In this document: piece after piece, positions 63,291 through 64,000 of the stretch
How positions within the stretch are numbered: position 1 is the first letter of the stretch
How the letters are laid out: the number at the start of each line of letters is the position of its first letter
Source of the DNA: Geobacter sp.
Lineage (GTDB): Bacteria; Desulfobacterota; Desulfuromonadia; Geobacterales; Pseudopelobacteraceae
DNA length: 64,000 nucleotides
Direction of reading: 5' to 3'
Assembly: GCA_003574895.1 (NCBI GenBank)
Contig: PJFB01000004.1
Location: 186,001-250,000, forward strand
Translations under genes and position numbers: made by a program
Notes under the pieces: model-generated
Told to the model about the DNA's origin: nothing
The model's database searches: none
What the model saw: the letters and a program-made list of their open reading frames with translations, nothing else

Positions 63291-64000
63291 AATACCAGGA
63301 TGAATTCCGCGACCGCGACCTGGTCAGGAACATGGCCGACAACATCGGCCGCATGGCCGCCCTGCTGGCCGAACCGGTCAACTTCATGGAAGTATGCGGC
63401 ACCCACACCATGTCGATCTACCAGTATGGTATCCGCTCGCTGCTGCCTGATAACGTGCGGCTTGTATCGGGACCGGGCTGCCCGGTCTGCGTGACCCCGG
63501 TCGGGTATGTGGACCAGGCCATTGCCTGTAGCGCGGACCAGAATAACATAGTCACCACCTTCGGCGACATGCTGCGTGTTCCAGGCAGCATGTCCTCCCT
63601 GATGGAGGAGCGTGCCAAGGGAGCCGACATACGCATCGTTTACTCGCCCCTGGATGCGGTTGCACTTGCCCAGGACAACCCCGAGCGACGCGTGATCTTC
63701 CTGGGGGTCGGCTTCGAAACCACAGCACCGGCCATTGCCGCCAGCATCCTGGATGCCGCCCGCCGCAACCTGGCCAACTACTGCGTATTGGCATCTCACA
63801 AGACCATGCCCGTGCCGATGGAGATCCTGACTGCCGACCCGGAACTGAATTTGAGTGGCTATCTCTGCCCAGCCCATGTCAGTACGGTGATCGGCGGCAA
63901 CGCCTACAAGCCGTTGGCGGAAAAATACCATATTCCATGTGTGGTGACCGGGTTTGAACCGGCCGATGTCATGCAGGGGATCGAGATGCTACTTGCCCAG
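63287..64000 (+). CDS. hypD: Hydrogenase maturation protein HypD (partial)
   Basis: First 238 codons of an iron-sulfur protein that, with HypC, assembles the Fe(CN)2CO unit. It has the conserved cysteine motifs VCGTHTMSIYQYGIRSLLP and SGPGCPVCVTPVGYVDQA, and GVGFETTAPAIAASI. It runs off the right edge, so its end cannot be judged. Coupled to hypC by a 4-bp overlap. Confidence 0.96.
   Translation, partial: MKYQDEFRDRDLVRNMADNIGRMAALLAEPVNFMEVCGTHTMSIYQYGIRSLLPDNVRLVSGPGCPVCVTPVGYVDQAIACSADQNNIVTTFGDMLRVPGSMSSLMEERAKGADIRIVYSPLDAVALAQDNPERRVIFLGVGFETTAPAIAASILDAARRNLANYCVLASHKTMPVPMEILTADPELNLSGYLCPAHVSTVIGGNAYKPLAEKYHIPCVVTGFEPADVMQGIEMLLAQ

Overview
The window looks like a chromosomal segment from a deltaproteobacterium of the Geobacter/Pelobacter group (Geobacterales). 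The pointers are a small membrane-anchored CxxCH cytochrome, an hrcA-grpE-dnaK-dnaJ operon under a CIRCE element, a chemotaxis cluster containing an HDOD gene, a carboxyspermidine-type polyamine route, a hyp hydrogenase-maturation cluster, and intergenic GGGG/CCCC palindromes. The species cannot be fixed from sequence alone. The window starts inside a methionine synthase gene and ends inside hypD.

Layout: 1-2.3 kb (minus) is metH-type N-terminal module, GerMN protein and murI. 2.4-7.5 kb (plus) is the heat-shock chaperone operon, closed by a clear terminator. 7.5-8.3 kb holds a small membrane protein and a diheme cytochrome. 8.3-11 kb (minus) is a degenerate beta-lactamase-fold protein, coaE and a 23S rRNA methyltransferase. 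11-14.5 kb has tRNA-Arg(CCG), a diguanylate cyclase, DoxX, prfC and a small ORF. 14.5-19.9 kb (minus) is cheW-cheA-cheR-HDOD-cheB. 20.1-22.4 kb is a sigma-54 activator with a non-canonical receiver and a lytic transglycosylase. 22.5-26.8 kb is late cobalamin synthesis: a cobJ-cbiP fusion, cbiB and cobD.

26.8-34.5 kb (minus) is an accessory block: a type I restriction-modification operon in the order hsdM-rhuM-hsdS-hsdR, with a RhuM-family gene translationally coupled on both sides and a 42-bp palindrome before hsdR. Next to it lies a 6S RNA gene with its own promoter and terminator, which is not visible as an ORF. 34.9-42.7 kb (minus) carries hsp20-lon-thiL-tkt, then a Crp/Fnr regulator and a DAHP synthase. 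42.8-47.8 kb (plus) is a polyamine cluster (speA, carboxyspermidine dehydrogenase and decarboxylase) behind a structured 5-prime leader. 47.8-57.6 kb has a second diguanylate cyclase, priA, a rhodanese-like/YceI fusion, a four-gene polar amino acid ABC transporter and a hybrid histidine kinase. 57.9-64 kb has an MsbA-like exporter and hypB-hypF-hypC-hypD.

Most of the window is housekeeping. The points most worth a second look are the 6S RNA, the CobJ-CbiP fusion, the structured speA leader, the RhuM gene and palindrome in the restriction operon, the apparent lack of a good start codon in hypF, and several proteins that keep their fold but have lost catalytic residues (receiver, metallo-beta-lactamase, rhodanese). 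I did not find a clearly new multi-gene system. The restriction/RhuM block is the closest candidate.
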